DNA from: Aureococcus anophagefferens
Lineage: Eukaryota; Sar; Pelagophyceae; Pelagomonadales; Pelagomonadaceae
Direction: 5' to 3'
DNA length: 46,806 nucleotides
Assembly (NCBI RefSeq): GCF_000186865.1
Contig: NW_008705563.1
Location: forward strand, 1,036,296-1,083,101
Numbering within the stretch: the first letter of the stretch is position 1; every line of letters starts with the position of its first letter. The notes under the pieces were generated by a model. That model was not told the DNA's origin. It ran no database searches and was given only the letters and a program-made list of their open reading frames with translations. Of this stretch, positions 45,901 to 46,806 are shown piece by piece. The position numbers and the translations under genes are program-made.

Positions 45901-46187
45901 GGCGGCGCGCGGGCTGCTGAGTTTTTTTGAACGGGCTGATCTCCTTACAAAGGCACGGCTTTCAGAAGAAGAGCTGCCTCATCATCATCGGGCTGCCAAG
46001 CCGAAGCTGAAGAAACTCGATTCTTGAATGTAGGAATGCCTAGAGATTGCCGCACTGAACTACAGGCTGCCGAGAAAATGGTCGGCTTTCAACAGCCCAA
46101 AGCAGAGGTCCGCTGCCAACGCGAACCATCAGCAAGCCGCGACCAGCGAGCACCACCGCAAGGCCACCACCACAGGCCACCACCACC

Positions 46188-46296
46188 ATGCAGCAGCACG
46201 CCCTCGCCATCGTCGCCCTGTTCGCCTCGGCCCAGGCGCAGCCCGGCGGCGGCGGCGGCCCTCCGCCCGGCGGCGGCCCGCCCGGCGGCGGCCCGC

Positions 46297-46334
<38 letters not shown>

Positions 46335-46806
46335 GTCTCGGGCCACGCGGCGCCGCTCGTCGGCGCCGTCGCCTACACGACGGTGGACGTGCTCCCCCAC
46401 AAGGAGTGGATGAGCTCCGCGCCCGGCCACGCGGGCGAGGAGATCTACGGCCTCTTCGAGGCGGGCTTCGGCGACGCCCAGAGCAACATCCTCGAAGCTT
46501 TGGGCTGCAGCGACGGGTCCCTGGGCCACGTCGCCGGCGGCATCGACACGGTCACGGCGGAGTCGATGATCGCGCACCAGTGCGGCATCGAGCTGCCGCG
46601 CTTCGACGGCGACGACTACGTGTCGCTCCTCGACCTCTGCGGCGGACACACGCACGAATACCACTTCCACGAGCGCCTGAGCTGCCTCTACGACGTCGAC
46701 GACGGCCACTCGCCCCAGGTGGCCGTGGGCAACGACGTCGCGGCGACGCCGATCTTCGGCATGTGGGAGGACACGGGCGCGCTGGCCGTCCTCGACGCTT
46801 GCGGCG
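46188..46806 (+). CDS. Secreted YHYH-domain protein, 3' end beyond window
   Basis: ATG at 46188; the frame stays open to the window edge (206 codons). Signal peptide MQQHALAIVALFASAQAQ, then a Gly/Pro low-complexity stretch (PGGGPPGGGPP and about 12 Gly) encoded by GGC repeats. From residue about 60 the sequence is globular: VGAVAYTTVDVLPHKEWMSS, LLDLCGGHTHEYHFHERLSC, and VAVGNDVAATPIFGMWEDTG. The CGGHTHEYHFH motif with a later GMWEDTG matches YHYH-domain proteins, which are secreted and of unknown biochemical role. Other frames across this region are shadows. Confidence 0.65.

Noticed and set aside
1..46806. Bacterial or phage origin, operons, CRISPR arrays
   Set aside because: Introns, signal/plastid leaders, LCB2, SKN1/KRE6, F-box and CDKAL1 with an ER tail anchor all point to a nuclear eukaryotic genome. 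No repeat-spacer arrays or ribosome-binding-site patterns are seen.
1..46806. tRNA and rRNA genes
   Set aside because: Scanning by eye for B-box (GGTTCGAATCC-like) sequences and known rRNA blocks gave only isolated partial matches (for example near 15,025 and 30,121) without cloverleaf arms.

Overview
The window is nuclear DNA of a GC-rich, gene-dense photosynthetic protist, most likely a stramenopile alga close to the pelagophyte Aureococcus anophagefferens. That assignment is inference. It rests on eukaryotic gene families, short spliceosomal introns, two secretory leaders with a plastid-type 'AxAF/LVAP' motif, sulfated-glycan and beta-glucan enzymes, and 192-bp transposon-like introns ('introners') of the kind described in Aureococcus. 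Genes lie on both strands about 25-400 bp apart. Most long open frames in the window are antisense shadows created by the high GC content.

Layout. 1-5,030: 3' part of an ADP-ribosylglycohydrolase gene with an in-frame TGA, a SET-domain methyltransferase, an ankyrin protein, and a CDKAL1-type tRNA methylthiotransferase. 5,180-10,130: spliced sulfotransferase, GT25-like glycosyltransferase, SKN1/KRE6-type glucan protein, CRAL-TRIO protein. 10,250-15,020: second ankyrin paralogue, discoidin-domain surface protein, unknown membrane protein, solitary lipoyl-domain protein, unknown protein. 15,190-16,830: VCBS/FG-GAP membrane protein with a cytoplasmic WW domain. 16,830-18,295: 1.5 kb with no recognisable gene. 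18,296-25,630: SLC10-type transporter, large membrane protein, frameshifted sulfatase, F-box protein. 25,666-30,082: 1,338-residue cyclase-like protein interrupted by two introners. 30,187-35,117: frizzled-like secreted protein, small basic protein, 16-repeat VCBS protein interrupted by a third introner. 35,366-43,522: second sulfotransferase, PhyH-like dioxygenase, Cys-rich protein, NAD-dependent epimerase, serine palmitoyltransferase LCB2 (with a diverged, inverted introner), JmjC/cupin-like protein. 43,633-46,806: arylsulfotransferase, small unknown protein, and the 5' part of a YHYH-domain protein.

Themes. Several genes serve the cell surface: sulfation and desulfation (5.2-6.4, 22.4-24.3, 35.4-36.4 and 43.6-45.5 kb), glucan synthesis, glycosyl transfer, and adhesion-type ectodomains. 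The strongest structural signal is intron biology. Three introners each make an exactly 200-nt GC-AG intron whose 5' splice site lies in the 8-bp target-site duplication, and many ordinary short introns here also need a GC donor to keep frame. Other points for follow-up are the possible selenocysteine codon in the first gene, the single-base frameshift in the sulfatase, and the ankyrin pair whose 3' ends are almost identical.
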